Positions 55,144 to 64,000 of a stretch of 64,000 bases of DNA are shown piece after piece; the stretch's first letter is position 1, and each line of letters begins with the position of its first letter. The DNA is from Protaetiibacter intestinalis (lineage in GTDB: Bacteria > Actinomycetota > Actinomycetes > Actinomycetales > Microbacteriaceae). Location: contig NZ_CP032630.1 of the NCBI RefSeq assembly GCF_003627075.1, forward strand, positions 1,178,001-1,242,000, read 5' to 3'. Position numbers and translations under genes: made by a program. The notes below the pieces were generated by a model. It was not told the origin of the DNA. It saw only the letters and a list, made by a program, of their open reading frames with translations, and searched no databases.

Positions 55144-56057
55144 GCTCACCCCGCTTCGGCGAGCAGCTCGAGGACGACCCCTCGGTCTGCTACCGCCATC
55201 CCGACCGTCAGAGCTGGGTGCTGTGCCAGCGCTGCGGGCGCACCATCTGCCCCGAGTGCCAGATCCTGGCGCCGGTGGGCGTGCAGTGCCCGGATTGCGT
55301 GCGCGAGGCGGGCGGCTCGGTCACGTGGAGCCCCGCCTCGGCCAAGCAGGTCAAGCAGCGCACCGCCGCCCGGGGTGCCGCGCGGCGGCCGTCCGCGCGC
55401 GGCCGCGTCGCGAACGCCTACCTCGACGGGAGCAGCGGTCCGCACCTCAGCTGGATCGTCGTGGCGGTCTCGGCGCTGCTGTGGGCGCTCGGCTTCTTCA
55501 CGAACAACGCCCCCATCCTGCTGCTCGGCTCCTCGGTGCCGGGCCAGCAGCCCTGGGAGCTGTGGCGCTACCTGACCGCGTTCCTCACGCAGGTCTCGGT
55601 CGCCGACGGCGGATTCATCCTGCTGACGCTCGTCAACTTCGCGCTCTTCGCCTGGTTCGGGCCGATCGTCGAGCGGTTCCTGGGCCGTCGGCGGTTCCTG
55701 TTCCTGTTCCTGTTCAGCGCGGTGTGCGGTTCGGCGATCGGCACGCTCGCGGGCGGTGTGGCCTACGGCCTGAGCGGCGCGCTCTTCGGGGTGTTCGCCG
55801 CGTTCGCGGTGTCGGCGCTGCGCAGCGGCCTCAACGTGACCCTGCTGCTCGTGCTGATGGGGTTCAACCTCGTCTACACGGCGGTGGCCAACCTCGCGGG
55901 GCTGCCGCAGCTCGTGGCCGGTCTCATCGCCGGTGTCGGCGGGTGGTGGCTGCTCGAGAACCGCGGCGAGCACGGCCGGCAGGCCTACTGGATCGGGGCG
56001 GGGATCGCGGCGGGGCTGATCCTGCTGTCGACGTTGCGCCTCATCGCGCTCGGTTGA
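55140..56057 (+). CDS. Rhomboid-family membrane protein, catalytic His apparently absent
   Basis: A 305-residue protein. The N terminus has a B-box-like zinc finger (CYRHPDRQSWVLCQRCGRTICPECQ and CPDC, about residues 17-60). Six helices follow with the rhomboid features ELWRYLTAFLTQ, VERFLGRRRF and the serine motif GLSGALFG. The helix that should read AHxxGxxxG reads QLVAGLIAG, so the histidine of the Ser-His dyad seems to be replaced by leucine. It may be an inactive iRhom-like protein or use another base. GTG 55140 overlaps the cyclophilin stop. Confidence 0.88.
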   Translation: MSSPRFGEQLEDDPSVCYRHPDRQSWVLCQRCGRTICPECQILAPVGVQCPDCVREAGGSVTWSPASAKQVKQRTAARGAARRPSARGRVANAYLDGSSGPHLSWIVVAVSALLWALGFFTNNAPILLLGSSVPGQQPWELWRYLTAFLTQVSVADGGFILLTLVNFALFAWFGPIVERFLGRRRFLFLFLFSAVCGSAIGTLAGGVAYGLSGALFGVFAAFAVSALRSGLNVTLLLVLMGFNLVYTAVANLAGLPQLVAGLIAGVGGWWLLENRGEHGRQAYWIGAGIAAGLILLSTLRLIALG

Positions 56058-56064
56058 CGGGGGT

Positions 56065-56093
56065 TCTCCACACCTCGATCCACAGTGTGGAGA
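56065..56093. terminator. Inverted repeat between convergent rhomboid and crgA
   Basis: TCTCCACAC at 56065-56073 pairs with GTGTGGAGA at 56085-56093, perfect 9-bp arms with an 11-base loop containing GATCCACA. Likely a bidirectional terminator; the TCCACA core also resembles a DnaA site. Confidence 0.5.
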
Positions 56094-56128
56094 GAATCAC
56101 ACGCGTGTAATTCCTGGAGGGATCGGAC

Positions 56129-56371
56129 TCAGCGCCACCGCGTGGTCATCAGGAAGCCGATGAACATGATGCCGAAGCCGACGAGGATGTTGCCGGGGCC
56201 GAGCTGCTGGATCGGCAGCGAGTTCTGGCTCACGTAGAAGACGATGATCCAGGCGAGACCGAGCAGCATGAAGCCGAACATGACGGGCTTGAACCAGACC
56301 GGGTTCGGGGCGTCTTCGCTCCGCGAGGTCTCCTGAGAGGCCGGCTTGGTACGGGTTTTGGGACGGGCCAT
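56129..56371 (-). CDS. crgA: Cell division protein CrgA
   Basis: An 80-residue protein with a basic N terminus (ARPKTRTKPASQETSRSEDAPNPVWFKP) and two membrane helices (about 29-50 and 57-75). The pairing PVMFGFMLLGLAWIIVFYVSQNSLPIQQLGPGNILVGFGIMFIGFLMTTRWR is the CrgA/UPF0233 family core. CrgA interacts with FtsZ, PBPs and CwsA in mycobacteria to regulate septum formation. ATG 56371 is used; ATG 56383 would add four residues. Sits between rhomboid and sortase genes, a standard location. Confidence 0.96.
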   Translation of the reverse strand: MARPKTRTKPASQETSRSEDAPNPVWFKPVMFGFMLLGLAWIIVFYVSQNSLPIQQLGPGNILVGFGIMFIGFLMTTRWR

Positions 56372-56441
56372 GCCGAGAATCATAACCTGCCCGGCTCGGA
56401 GCCCCGAGGGAGCATTCAGCCGACGCCCCTAGAATCCAGGC

Positions 56442-57293
56442 ATGAGTGCCGGTCCCGAAGCCGCGCCGTCGACCTCCGCCCCCCGGCGGGCACGACGGCG
56501 TGCGCCGCGTGCCCGGCGCCGTGTCTCGATCATCGGGGTGCTCGGCGAGCTGCTCATCACGGCCGGCGCGCTCGTGCTGCTGTTCATCGCGTGGCAGCTC
56601 TGGATCAGCGAGTACCTCGTCGGCAACGAGGTCAAGCGCGAGGCGAGCGAGCTCAGCCAGGAGTGGAACCAGCAGGCGCAGGAGAACCCGACGCCCGATC
56701 CGAGCGACACCCCCGAGCCCACCGACACCCCCGAGCCCACCGACCCGGACGCCGACACCACCGTCATCCCGGTGGGCACCGCCCCCTCCAACGCGACGGC
56801 GTTCGCGGCGCTCATCGTGCCGCGCTGGGGGGCCGACTACTACCGCACGATCGCCGAAGGCGTCGGCACCAAGGACGTGCTCGACAGGGGCAAGCTCGGC
56901 CACTACCCCTCCACGCAGATGCCGGGCGCGATCGGCAACTTCGCGATCGCCGCGCACCGGATGGGCCACGGCGGCAGCCTGCACCACATCAACGAGCTGC
57001 AGCTCGGCGACCACATCTACGTCGAGACCGCCGAGGGCTGGTACGAGTACAGCTTCCGCAACCTCGAGTACGTGCACCCCACCGGCATCGGCGTGCTCGA
57101 CCCGGTTCCGCAGGACCCGGCGACCGTGCCGTCCGAGCGCTACATCACCCTCACGAGCTGCAACCCGCAGTACACCTCGCGCGAGCGCATCATCGCGTAC
57201 GGCGTGTTCGACCGCTTCTACCCGCGCGACGCATCCGCGCCGAACTTCGGCGCCCCCGACGAGATCGCCCCGACCGTGAATGCGAAGGCCTGA
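56442..57293 (+). CDS. Class E sortase
   Basis: A 283-residue membrane-anchored transpeptidase. After a basic N terminus and one membrane helix (about 30-52), a Pro/Thr/Asp linker (82-107) leads to the sortase domain with AAHRM (H172), the catalytic cysteine C240 in TLTSCNP and an arginine in SRERIIAYG. Class E sortases in actinobacteria attach LAXTG-type proteins to the wall. Its stop overlaps the next gene (TGATG). No substrate gene is visible in this window. Located beside crgA and the pknB cluster as in other actinobacteria. Confidence 0.95.
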   Translation: MSAGPEAAPSTSAPRRARRRAPRARRRVSIIGVLGELLITAGALVLLFIAWQLWISEYLVGNEVKREASELSQEWNQQAQENPTPDPSDTPEPTDTPEPTDPDADTTVIPVGTAPSNATAFAALIVPRWGADYYRTIAEGVGTKDVLDRGKLGHYPSTQMPGAIGNFAIAAHRMGHGGSLHHINELQLGDHIYVETAEGWYEYSFRNLEYVHPTGIGVLDPVPQDPATVPSERYITLTSCNPQYTSRERIIAYGVFDRFYPRDASAPNFGAPDEIAPTVNAKA

Positions 57294-57448
57294 TGTACGG
57301 AGCTCTCTGGCGTGTGCTGCCCGGCCCCTGGTGGGTGCGGGTGCTCATCCTGCTGGTGCTGGTCGCCGCGGTGTTCGCGGCGCTCGTATTCTGGGTGTTC
57401 CCCTGGATTGACCAGTTCATCGGTACACAGGAAGTGACGGTGGAGTGA
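57293..57448 (+). CDS. 51-residue single-helix membrane protein
   Basis: A very short protein, MYGALWRVLPGPWWVRVLILLVLV..., with one hydrophobic segment (about 16-40) and an acidic end (EVTVE). The starting ATG overlaps the sortase stop and its own stop overlaps the next gene, so it is expressed with both. A tryptophan-rich WRVLPGPWWVRV patch precedes the helix. Small proteins of this kind are often found at this place between sortase and the GATase gene in actinobacteria; the function is unknown. Confidence 0.8.
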   Translation: MYGALWRVLPGPWWVRVLILLVLVAAVFAALVFWVFPWIDQFIGTQEVTVE

Positions 57449-58086
57449 TGACCCGCGTACTCGTGGTCGACAACTACGACAGCTTCGTCTACACCCTGAA
57501 CGGCTACCTGCTGCAGTTGGGCGCCGAGACCGACGTCGTGCGGAACGACTCGTTCGCCGCCGAGGATGCCGCCGAGCGCATCGCCGAGTACGACGCGGTG
57601 CTGCTGTCGCCCGGCCCCGGCACCCCGGCATCCGCGGGCGTCTCGATCCCGGTCGTGCGGGCGGCGCTCGCGGCCGGATCGCCGCTGCTCGGCGTCTGCC
57701 TCGGACACCAGGCCATCGCGGAGGCGCTCGGCGCGGTCGTCACCCACGCCGACGAGCTCATGCACGGCAAGACCTCGCTCATCCGGCACGACGACTCGGC
57801 GTTCTTCGACGGCGTGCCGCAGCCGTTCCGCGCCACCCGCTACCACTCGCTCGCGGTCGTCGACGGCACCGTGCCCGACGAGCTCGAGGTGACGGCACGC
57901 ACCGACGGCGGCATCATCATGGGGCTGCGGCACCGGGATGCACCGGTCTACGGCGTGCAGTTCCACCCCGAGTCGGTGCTCACCGAGGGCGGTTACCGGA
58001 TGCTGGGCAACTGGCTCGCGACCACCGGCCTGCCCGAGGCGGCCGAGCGCGCGGTGACGCTGAGCCCGCTCGTCAAGCTGGGCTGA
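57448..58086 (+). CDS. Glutamine amidotransferase, anthranilate/aminodeoxychorismate synthase component II type
   Basis: A 212-residue class I GATase. DNYDSFVYTLNGYL, LSPGPGTP, the catalytic cysteine in LLGVCLGHQAIAEALG and the His-Glu pair in GVQFHPESVLTEGG are present. It would supply ammonia to TrpE or PabB; no partner gene lies nearby, so which pathway it serves is open. The position next to pknB is conserved in actinobacteria, where it is annotated as pabA or trpG. ATG 57448 was chosen; GTG 57445 is also in frame. Confidence 0.93.
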   Translation: MTRVLVVDNYDSFVYTLNGYLLQLGAETDVVRNDSFAAEDAAERIAEYDAVLLSPGPGTPASAGVSIPVVRAALAAGSPLLGVCLGHQAIAEALGAVVTHADELMHGKTSLIRHDDSAFFDGVPQPFRATRYHSLAVVDGTVPDELEVTARTDGGIIMGLRHRDAPVYGVQFHPESVLTEGGYRMLGNWLATTGLPEAAERAVTLSPLVKLG

Positions 58087-58101
58087 TCGCGGGGGCGGGG
58101 C

Positions 58102-59826
58102 TCAGGCCCCGTTGCAGAACACCACGGTGACCGTGGAGTGCTGCGGCATGTCGCCCTTGCCCGACTGGCTCGTCACCTTCTGGCCCGCGCAGCTGTTGTC
58201 GGGCGAGAGCTTCACGGTGATCTGCAGGCTCTGCAGCTGGGCCTGCGCGTCGGTGATCGCGAGGCCGGTGAGGTCGGGGACGTTCACGAGCCCCGTCGAG
58301 ACGAGCAGGTTGATCGTGCTGCCCGCGGGCACCGCGGTCTGGGTGGTGATCTGGGTCGAGCTGTCGCCGACCGTCGCCGCGACCACGAGCCCCTGGGCGA
58401 TGCTCGGCGAGTTGACGGGCGTCGAGGTGCCGTACTTGAGGTTCAGCTCGCCGATCTTCGCGATCGCGTCGGCCTCGCTCATGTTGCCGAGGGCGGGCAG
58501 GGTGACGCTCGGCGGACCCGTCGAGACCACCACCTCGATCGCCTCGTCGGGGCCGACCTTCTGCCCCGCCTCGATGCTCGTCGAGATGATGAGCCCCTTC
58601 TCGACGTCGGCGTCGGGGCGGTCGACGCGCGTCGGGCGCAGTCCCGCGTCGCGCAGGGTCTGGATGCCCTCGTCGGCGGGATCTCCCACGACATCCGGAA
58701 CCGAGATCGCGGTGCCGGGGCCCACGATCCTCTCGGGCGAGAGGCTGAATACCCACACCATCGCGGCGACGATCACGACGACCATGACGGCGATGCCGCC
58801 CCAGATCCAGGCGACCGGCGGGCGGCTCTGGGTGCGCACCGGGCGGTTCTCATCGTTGGCGAGGCGGCGCAGGGTGGCCTCGGATGCGGCGGTCGAGTTC
58901 GGGTTCACACCGAACAGGGTCGCGTTGAAGTCGTCCTGGCCGGGCGCCCGGTCGGGCACCTTGCCGCCCACCGCCACCTCGAGGTCGGCCTTGAACTCGG
59001 CGGCGCTCTGGAAGCGGTCGAAGCGGTCCTTCGCCAGGGCGTGCATGACGACGGCGCTCATGGCGGGCGAGACGGCGGGGTTGACCGCGCTCGGCGGGGT
59101 GGGCAGCTCGCTCACGTGCTGGTAGGCGACCGCGACGGGGCTGTCGCCTCGGAACGGGGCGCGCCCGGTGAGCAGCTCGTAGAGCACGACGCCCGTCGAG
59201 TACAGGTCGGTGCGCGCGTCGACGCTCTCGCCGCGGGCCTGCTCGGGCGAGAAATAGCTCGCGGTGCCGAGCACCGCGCTCGTCTGGGCGACGTTCGCCG
59301 ACGACTCGGAGATGGCCCGGGCGATGCCGAAGTCCATCACCTTCACCTGCCCGTTGGGCGTCAGCATGATGTTGCCGGGCTTGATGTCGCGGTGCACGAC
59401 GCCCGCGCGGTGCGAGTACTCGAGGGCGGTGAGCACGCCCGTGATGATGCGGGCGGCTTCGGGGGCGGCGACGGGGCCGGAGCGGATGAGGTCGGAGAGC
59501 AGCTTGCCCTCGATGCGCTCCATGACGATGAACGGCAGCTGCACCTCGTGCCCGTCGGGGCCGGTGACCGTCTCCTCGCCGGCGTCGAAGACGCGCACGA
59601 TCGTGGGGTGCGCCATGCGGGCGGCGGCCTGCGCCTCCTGGCGGAAGCGCGTGCGGAACGCGGGGTCGGTGGCGAGGGACGGGCGCAGCAGCTTGATGGC
59701 GACCTTGCGGTTCAGTCGGGTGTCGAGCCCCTCGTGCACCTCGGCCATGCCGCCGCGACCCAGGAGCGCGCCGATCTCGTAGCGGCCGGCCAGCATCCGG
59801 ACGCCCTCGACCACCCCATCACTCAC
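58102..59826 (-). CDS. pknB: Serine/threonine protein kinase with PASTA domains (PknB)
   Basis: A 574-residue transmembrane kinase. Kinase domain (about 12-275): GRGGMAEVHEG loop, VAIKLL lysine, [10 protein letters not shown] catalytic loop, DFGIA, and activation-segment threonines/serines near TSAVLGTASYFSPEQA. A membrane helix lies at about 345-367, followed by three PASTA repeats (ISVPDVVG, VTLPALGN, VNVPDLTG) that bind peptidoglycan or muropeptides. It coordinates cell-wall growth and division. Last gene of the rodA-pbpA-pknA-pknB operon; GTG start at 59826. A CGGGGC/GCCCCG hairpin overlaps the stop. Confidence 0.96.
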   Translation of the reverse strand: MSDGVVEGVRMLAGRYEIGALLGRGGMAEVHEGLDTRLNRKVAIKLLRPSLATDPAFRTRFRQEAQAAARMAHPTIVRVFDAGEETVTGPDGHEVQLPFIVMERIEGKLLSDLIRSGPVAAPEAARIITGVLTALEYSHRAGVVHRDIKPGNIMLTPNGQVKVMDFGIARAISESSANVAQTSAVLGTASYFSPEQARGESVDARTDLYSTGVVLYELLTGRAPFRGDSPVAVAYQHVSELPTPPSAVNPAVSPAMSAVVMHALAKDRFDRFQSAAEFKADLEVAVGGKVPDRAPGQDDFNATLFGVNPNSTAASEATLRRLANDENRPVRTQSRPPVAWIWGGIAVMVVVIVAAMVWVFSLSPERIVGPGTAISVPDVVGDPADEGIQTLRDAGLRPTRVDRPDADVEKGLIISTSIEAGQKVGPDEAIEVVVSTGPPSVTLPALGNMSEADAIAKIGELNLKYGTSTPVNSPSIAQGLVVAATVGDSSTQITTQTAVPAGSTINLLVSTGLVNVPDLTGLAITDAQAQLQSLQITVKLSPDNSCAGQKVTSQSGKGDMPQHSTVTVVFCNGA

Positions 59827-59865
59827 CGGGCCAGTCTAGCCGCGGCGGTATTCGCCGGAATCCGT

Positions 59866-61515
59866 CTAGGGATTGATCGGGATCTCGAGCGTGCCCGAGG
59901 TCTGCGAGGTGATCCCGCCGGCACAGGTGGCCACGAACGACACCGTCGCGGTGGTGCCCGGGTCGCCGAGGGTGATCTCGAACGTCGTCTCCTCGGGCTC
60001 GAGCTGCACGGAGGTGGGCGTCGCACCGGTGATCGTGAACGAGTAGCCGCTGCGCGCGTAGCCGTCGGGGCACCCGGTGTAGGGCACGATCTCGATCGAG
60101 ACGATGTCGCCCGAGTTGCGGTCGGGCGTGCTCGCCGAGACGGTCGGCTTCGCCGGCGGGGCGGGCGGCTGGAACGAATCCCACAGCACGACCGTGATGG
60201 CCGAGCCCTTGCGCACGTTGCCGACCGGCTTGATGTCCTGCACCTTGCCCTCGTCGGAGGGGTTGAGCGCGTGAGGCCCGGTGGCGGGCGTGACCGAGAA
60301 GTTGCCGCCCGACTCGTCGAGCTTGGCGAGCGCCTCGTCGTAGCTGAGCCCGAGGAAGTCGTCGCGCACGAGCCGCACCGTGTCGGCGGTGGGGGTGTCG
60401 GTGGGCGTGGTCGGGGTCGTCGGCGTGGTCGGCGGAGGCGAGGTCGGATCGTCGTCGCCGGGGTTCGGCTGCACAGCGAAGACGATGATGATCGCGATGA
60501 GCGCGACGGCGAGCAGCGACACGATCGCGATGAGCGGCCACATCCAGGGGCTGCGGCGGCGCTGGTGCTCGACGGGCTCCGCGGCGGCGGCGCCCGGGGT
60601 GGCCGAGGGGAGCACGCGAGTGGCGGCGGTGGCGGCCGCCGCGAGAGCCGCGGCACCCGCTCCGACGCCCGGCACGGCCGCGGCGGCACCGGCGACGTCG
60701 CCGCGGCGCAGCGCCTGGGCCGCGCGCGCGAGGTGCGCGGCGGTCGCCGGGCGGTCCTCCGGGCGCTTCGCGATGCACGAGTAGACGAGGTTGCGCACCG
60801 GCTCCGAGATCGTGACCGGCAGGTCCGGCGGCGCCTCGTTGATCTGCGCCATCGCGATCGCCACCTGCGACTCGCCCGTGAAGGGGCGGCGACCCGCGAG
60901 CGCCTCGTAGGCGACGATGCCGAGCGAGTAGATGTCGGTCGACGGGGAGGCCGGGTGACCGCTCGCCTGCTCGGGCGAGAGGTACTGCACGGTGCCCATC
61001 ACCTGGCCGGTCGCGGTCAGCGGCACCTGATCCGCGATCCGGGCGATGCCGAAGTCGGTGATCTTGACGCGTCCGTCGGGCGTGATGAGCAGGTTGCCGG
61101 GCTTGATGTCGCGGTGCACGAGGCCCGCCGAGTGCGCGGCCTGCAGGGCGGATGCCGTCTGGGCCACGATGTCGAGCACGCGGTCGGTCGAGAGCACCTT
61201 CTCGCGCTCGAGCACCGTCGAGAGCGCCTCGCCCGGCACGAGCTCCATGACGAGGTAGGCGGAGCCGTCCTCCTCGCCGTAGTCGAAGACGTTCGCGATG
61301 CCCTCGTGGTTGACGAGGGCGGCGTGCCGGGCCTCGGCGCGGAAGCGCTCGAGGAAGCCCGGGTCGCCCAGGTACTCGTCCTTGAGGATCTTGATGGCGA
61401 CGGTGCGCCCGATGACGAGGTCGGTGGCCTGCCAGACCTCGCCCATGCCGCCGATCGCGATCCGGCTCGACAGCTGGTAACGCCCCCCGAAGGTGAGGCC
61501 GCTCGTGGGTCTCAT
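59866..61515 (-). CDS. pknA: Serine/threonine protein kinase PknA-like, with PASTA and Ig-like extracellular part
   Basis: A 549-residue transmembrane kinase. Kinase domain (about 12-270): [40 protein letters not shown] and [13 protein letters not shown]. An Ala-rich juxtamembrane stretch, a helix at about 325-347, a Pro/Thr linker and then one PASTA-like module ([17 protein letters not shown]...) and a C-terminal beta-rich domain of about 95 residues with two cysteines. Mycobacterial PknA has a short outer tail, so the extracellular part here is larger. Overlaps pbpA by four bases and precedes pknB by 39. Confidence 0.92.
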   Translation of the reverse strand: MRPTSGLTFGGRYQLSSRIAIGGMGEVWQATDLVIGRTVAIKILKDEYLGDPGFLERFRAEARHAALVNHEGIANVFDYGEEDGSAYLVMELVPGEALSTVLEREKVLSTDRVLDIVAQTASALQAAHSAGLVHRDIKPGNLLITPDGRVKITDFGIARIADQVPLTATGQVMGTVQYLSPEQASGHPASPSTDIYSLGIVAYEALAGRRPFTGESQVAIAMAQINEAPPDLPVTISEPVRNLVYSCIAKRPEDRPATAAHLARAAQALRRGDVAGAAAAVPGVGAGAAALAAAATAATRVLPSATPGAAAAEPVEHQRRRSPWMWPLIAIVSLLAVALIAIIIVFAVQPNPGDDDPTSPPPTTPTTPTTPTDTPTADTVRLVRDDFLGLSYDEALAKLDESGGNFSVTPATGPHALNPSDEGKVQDIKPVGNVRKGSAITVVLWDSFQPPAPPAKPTVSASTPDRNSGDIVSIEIVPYTGCPDGYARSGYSFTITGATPTSVQLEPEETTFEITLGDPGTTATVSFVATCAGGITSQTSGTLEIPINP

Positions 61516-62969
61516 CTGTTCAGCACCGCCTCTATGACCTTCTTCGCGATCGGGGCCGCGATTCCATTGCCGGACCCGTTCTGCCCCCGTCCGGCACCGT
61601 CCTCGAGGAGCACCGTGATCGCGACCTGGGCGTCTTCGGCGGGGGCGAATCCGGTGAACCAGAGGGTGTAGGGCTCATCCTCGCCGTTCTGCGCTGTGCC
61701 CGTCTTGCCCGCGACGTCGACACCACTGATTCTGGCACCACTCGCGGCGCCGGAGTCCACATTCGACACCATCATCTGAATCATGCTCGCAGACACCTCC
61801 GGGGTGATCGGATGCCCGTAGACGGACGGCTCGAACTCCTGCAGCACCGAGAGATCCGGCGCCGTGACCCGCTCGACGAGGTTCGGACGCATGAGCTCGC
61901 CGCCGTTGGCGACCGCGGCCGACACCATCGCCATCTGCAGCGGGCTCACCCGGTTGTTGCCCTGGCCGAACGACTGCAGCATGAGCTGGGCCGTGCTCTC
62001 CGGCTCGGGGAACACGCTCGGCTCCACCCGCATCGGCACCTCGAGCTCCGGATCCTCGAAGCCGAAGGCGCGGGCCTGCTCGTCGATCGCGTCGTAGCCG
62101 AGCTCCTCGCCGAGCTCGGCGAACGGGATGTTGCAGGACAGCCGGAAGGCCGTGGCGATCGTGACCGTCTCGCCGCCGCCGCAGGTGGCGCTGTTCTGGT
62201 TGGTGATCGTGGTGCTCGTGCCCGGCAGCACAAGGCTCGTCGGGTTGGGCAGGGTGCTGTCGCCCGTGTAGTCGCCCGTCATGAGGGCGGTCGCGGTCAT
62301 GACGACCTTGAAGGTGGAGCCGGGCGGGTTGAGGTCGCCCTGGATGGTGCGGTTGATGAGCGGATCGCGCTCGTCGGCGAGCAGCTGCTCGTAGTTCTGC
62401 AGCACGACCGACTGGTCGTGCCCGGCGAGCAGGTTCGGGTCGAACGAGGGCTTCGACACCATCGCGAGGATGCGTCCGGTCGACGGCTCGATCGCGACGA
62501 TCGCCCCCTGGTAATCGCCGAGCGCATCCCACGCCGCCTGCTGGATGACGGGGTCGACCGTGACCTGCACGGTCGCGCCCTTCGGGTTCTGCCCCGTGAG
62601 GATCGAGTTCAGGCGGTCGAGGAACTGCTGGTTGGCGCGGCCGCTGAGGTACTCGTTGAGGCTGCCCTCGATGCCGGTGTTCTCGCCGTTGAGGGTGAAG
62701 TAGCCGGTGACGGGGGCGTACAGCTCGCCCTGCGGGTACACGCGCTGGTACTTGTAGGCGTCATCCGACTTCACGGACTGGGCGATGGTCGTGTCGCCCG
62801 CGATGATCTGCCCGCGCTCGGCCGAGAAGCTCGCGTAGAGCGTGCGGACGTTGCGCGAGTCGGCCTGCAGGTTCTCCTGCTCGACCACCTGGATGACGGT
62901 CGACGAGGTGAACAGCGCCACGAACATGGCGAGCACGAGCAGGCTGATCCGGCGCAGCTCCTTGTTCAT
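61512..62969 (-). CDS. pbpA: Penicillin-binding protein 2-type transpeptidase (PbpA)
   Basis: A 485-residue class B penicillin-binding protein. One N-terminal membrane helix (about 7-28), a dimerisation domain, then the transpeptidase domain with the active-site serine in STFK (218-221), SCN (278-280) and KTGT (422-425). It crosslinks peptidoglycan during elongation or septation together with the SEDS protein encoded upstream, whose stop it overlaps by four bases. The gene order matches the pbpA-rodA cluster of other actinobacteria. Confidence 0.97.
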   Translation of the reverse strand: MNKELRRISLLVLAMFVALFTSSTVIQVVEQENLQADSRNVRTLYASFSAERGQIIAGDTTIAQSVKSDDAYKYQRVYPQGELYAPVTGYFTLNGENTGIEGSLNEYLSGRANQQFLDRLNSILTGQNPKGATVQVTVDPVIQQAAWDALGDYQGAIVAIEPSTGRILAMVSKPSFDPNLLAGHDQSVVLQNYEQLLADERDPLINRTIQGDLNPPGSTFKVVMTATALMTGDYTGDSTLPNPTSLVLPGTSTTITNQNSATCGGGETVTIATAFRLSCNIPFAELGEELGYDAIDEQARAFGFEDPELEVPMRVEPSVFPEPESTAQLMLQSFGQGNNRVSPLQMAMVSAAVANGGELMRPNLVERVTAPDLSVLQEFEPSVYGHPITPEVSASMIQMMVSNVDSGAASGARISGVDVAGKTGTAQNGEDEPYTLWFTGFAPAEDAQVAITVLLEDGAGRGQNGSGNGIAAPIAKKVIEAVLNR

Positions 62970-64000
62970 GCGGCACCCCCCTCGACGACGGCGTGCGGCT
63001 GCTGCCGCACCGAGTCGGAGAGTCGCAACAGCAGGGCGACGATGATCCAGTTGGCGACGAGCGAGGAGCCGCCCGCGGCGAGGAACGGGGTCGTGAGGCC
63101 TGTGAGCGGGATGAGGCGGGTCACGCCGCCGACCACGATGAACACCTGCAGGCCCACCACGAACGACAGGCCCACCGCGAGGAGGCGACCGAAGTCGTCC
63201 TGCCCGGCCACGCCGATCCGGAACCCGCGCGCCACGAACACGAGGTAGAGGGCGAGGATCGCGAACAGGCCGATGAGCCCGAGCTCCTCGCCGAGGCTCG
63301 CGATGATGTAGTCGCTCTCGGCGAGCGGCACGATGTCGGGCCGCCCGCGGCCGAGGCCCGTGCCGACGAGGCCGCCGTCGGCGAGGCCGAAGAGGCCCTG
63401 CACGAGCTGGTAGCTGCCGCCGTCGCGGTCGTAGACCTCGGGGTTGAAGGCGTCGAGCCAGTTGTGGAAGCGGCCCTGCACGTAGGGCAGCAGGCGGCTC
63501 GCCAGCCAGCCGCCCGCCGCGAACAGCGCGAGGCCGATGAGCACCCAGCTCGCCCGCCCCGTCGCGACGTACAGCATCACGAGGAACAGGCCGAAGTAGA
63601 GCAGCGCGGTGCCGAGGTCGCGCTGCAGCACGATGACGCCCATCGACAGCACCCAGACGACGAGGATCGGCCCGAGGTCGCGCGCCCGGGGGAAGCGGAT
63701 GCCGAGGATGCGCCGCCCGACGAACGAGAGCGAATCCCGGGCCGTCACGAGGTAGCCGGCGAAGAACACCGCGAGGGCGATCTTCGCGAGCTCGCCCGGC
63801 TGGAACGAGAACACGCCCACGCGGATCCACACGTCGGCGTTCGCCCCCGTGTCGCCGATGCCCGGCAGCACCGGCAGCAGCAGCAGCACGAGCGCCACGA
63901 ACATCGCGATGTAGCGGTAGCGCTGCAGCACGCGGTGGTTGCGCACGATGAGGAGCCCCGCGATGGCGAGCGCGAGCGCGATCGAGGTCCACGCCACCTG
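62966..64000 (-). CDS. rodA: SEDS-family peptidoglycan polymerase RodA/FtsW, partial
   Basis: The N terminus lies beyond the right edge; 344 residues are visible. Multiple membrane helices and the SEDS blocks ADVWIRVGVFSFQPGELAKIALAVFFAGYL, LQRDLGTALLYFG, YQLVQGLFGLADGGLVGTGLGRGRPDIVPLAESDYIIASLGEELGLIG (with the conserved Glu region) and LTTPFLAAGGSSLVANW identify it. It polymerises lipid II glycan strands and pairs with the PBP encoded immediately downstream. Placed with pbpA, it is more likely RodA than FtsW. Confidence 0.95.
   Translation of the reverse strand, partial: QVAWTSIALALAIAGLLIVRNHRVLQRYRYIAMFVALVLLLLPVLPGIGDTGANADVWIRVGVFSFQPGELAKIALAVFFAGYLVTARDSLSFVGRRILGIRFPRARDLGPILVVWVLSMGVIVLQRDLGTALLYFGLFLVMLYVATGRASWVLIGLALFAAGGWLASRLLPYVQGRFHNWLDAFNPEVYDRDGGSYQLVQGLFGLADGGLVGTGLGRGRPDIVPLAESDYIIASLGEELGLIGLFAILALYLVFVARGFRIGVAGQDDFGRLLAVGLSFVVGLQVFIVVGGVTRLIPLTGLTTPFLAAGGSSLVANWIIVALLLRLSDSVRQQPHAVVEGGAA

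Noticed and set aside
58138..61671. Open frame of about 1180 codons on the plus strand across pknB and pknA
   Set aside because: Antisense shadow of two clear kinases; composition (Arg, Gly, His, Asp) fits reverse reading of high-GC codons.

Overview
The window is a high-GC (roughly 70%) actinobacterial chromosome segment. Gene order, protein families and the repeat families point to Microbacteriaceae (Micrococcales); the genus cannot be fixed from sequence alone. It is centred on the replication origin. The block parB-parA-rsmG-khpB-yidC-yidD-rnpA-rpmH runs leftward and dnaA-dnaN-gnd-recF-DUF721-gyrB-gyrA-DUF3566 runs rightward, with DnaA boxes in the rpmH-dnaA and dnaA-dnaN gaps and two perfect parS sites.

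Left arm (1-24 kb): the end of a low-molecular-weight tyrosine phosphatase gene and purB; an ECF sigma factor with a membrane partner; a redox/ion cluster (cyclic-nucleotide-domain flavoprotein, NhaA-DsbA fusion, UBP zinc finger); a LacI-controlled galactoside module (GH42 beta-galactosidase plus a MalEFG-type importer without its own ATPase) with two identical 18-bp operator sequences; a TetR-controlled oxidoreductase/DUF1304 pair; dnaB; the rpsF-ssb-rpsR-rplI operon; and a CCA-type tRNA nucleotidyltransferase.

Centre (23-48 kb): a DUF6049 protein and MurJ, trxB-trxA, an aminotransferase, ddl, and then the origin block ending at tRNA-Ile.

Right arm (48-64 kb): a quinone-oxidoreductase-like gene, tRNA-Ala followed by a small lower-GC patch, a CPBP protease, and a four-gene overlapping operon (hypothetical, TPM protein, histidine kinase, LuxR-type regulator) in which the TPM gene appears to use a CTG start. 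Then come a cyclophilin and a rhomboid-like protein, crgA, a class E sortase, a GATase, and the rodA-pbpA-pknA-pknB cell-wall operon running off the right edge.

The most unusual content is non-coding. About twenty copies or fragments of a roughly 38-bp palindromic repeat (GGTTGAGTA...TATCGAAACC and variants) sit in intergenic gaps between 26.6 and 50.3 kb. Three pairs form the inverted ends of a roughly 140-bp composite element. Its core has two conserved blocks around a variable six bases, plus a hairpin whose arm changes are compensated. A GIY-YIG nuclease gene lies inside the densest repeat cluster and its last codons are made of repeat sequence. Whether nuclease and repeats form a working system, as RAYT transposases do with REP elements, is inference only.
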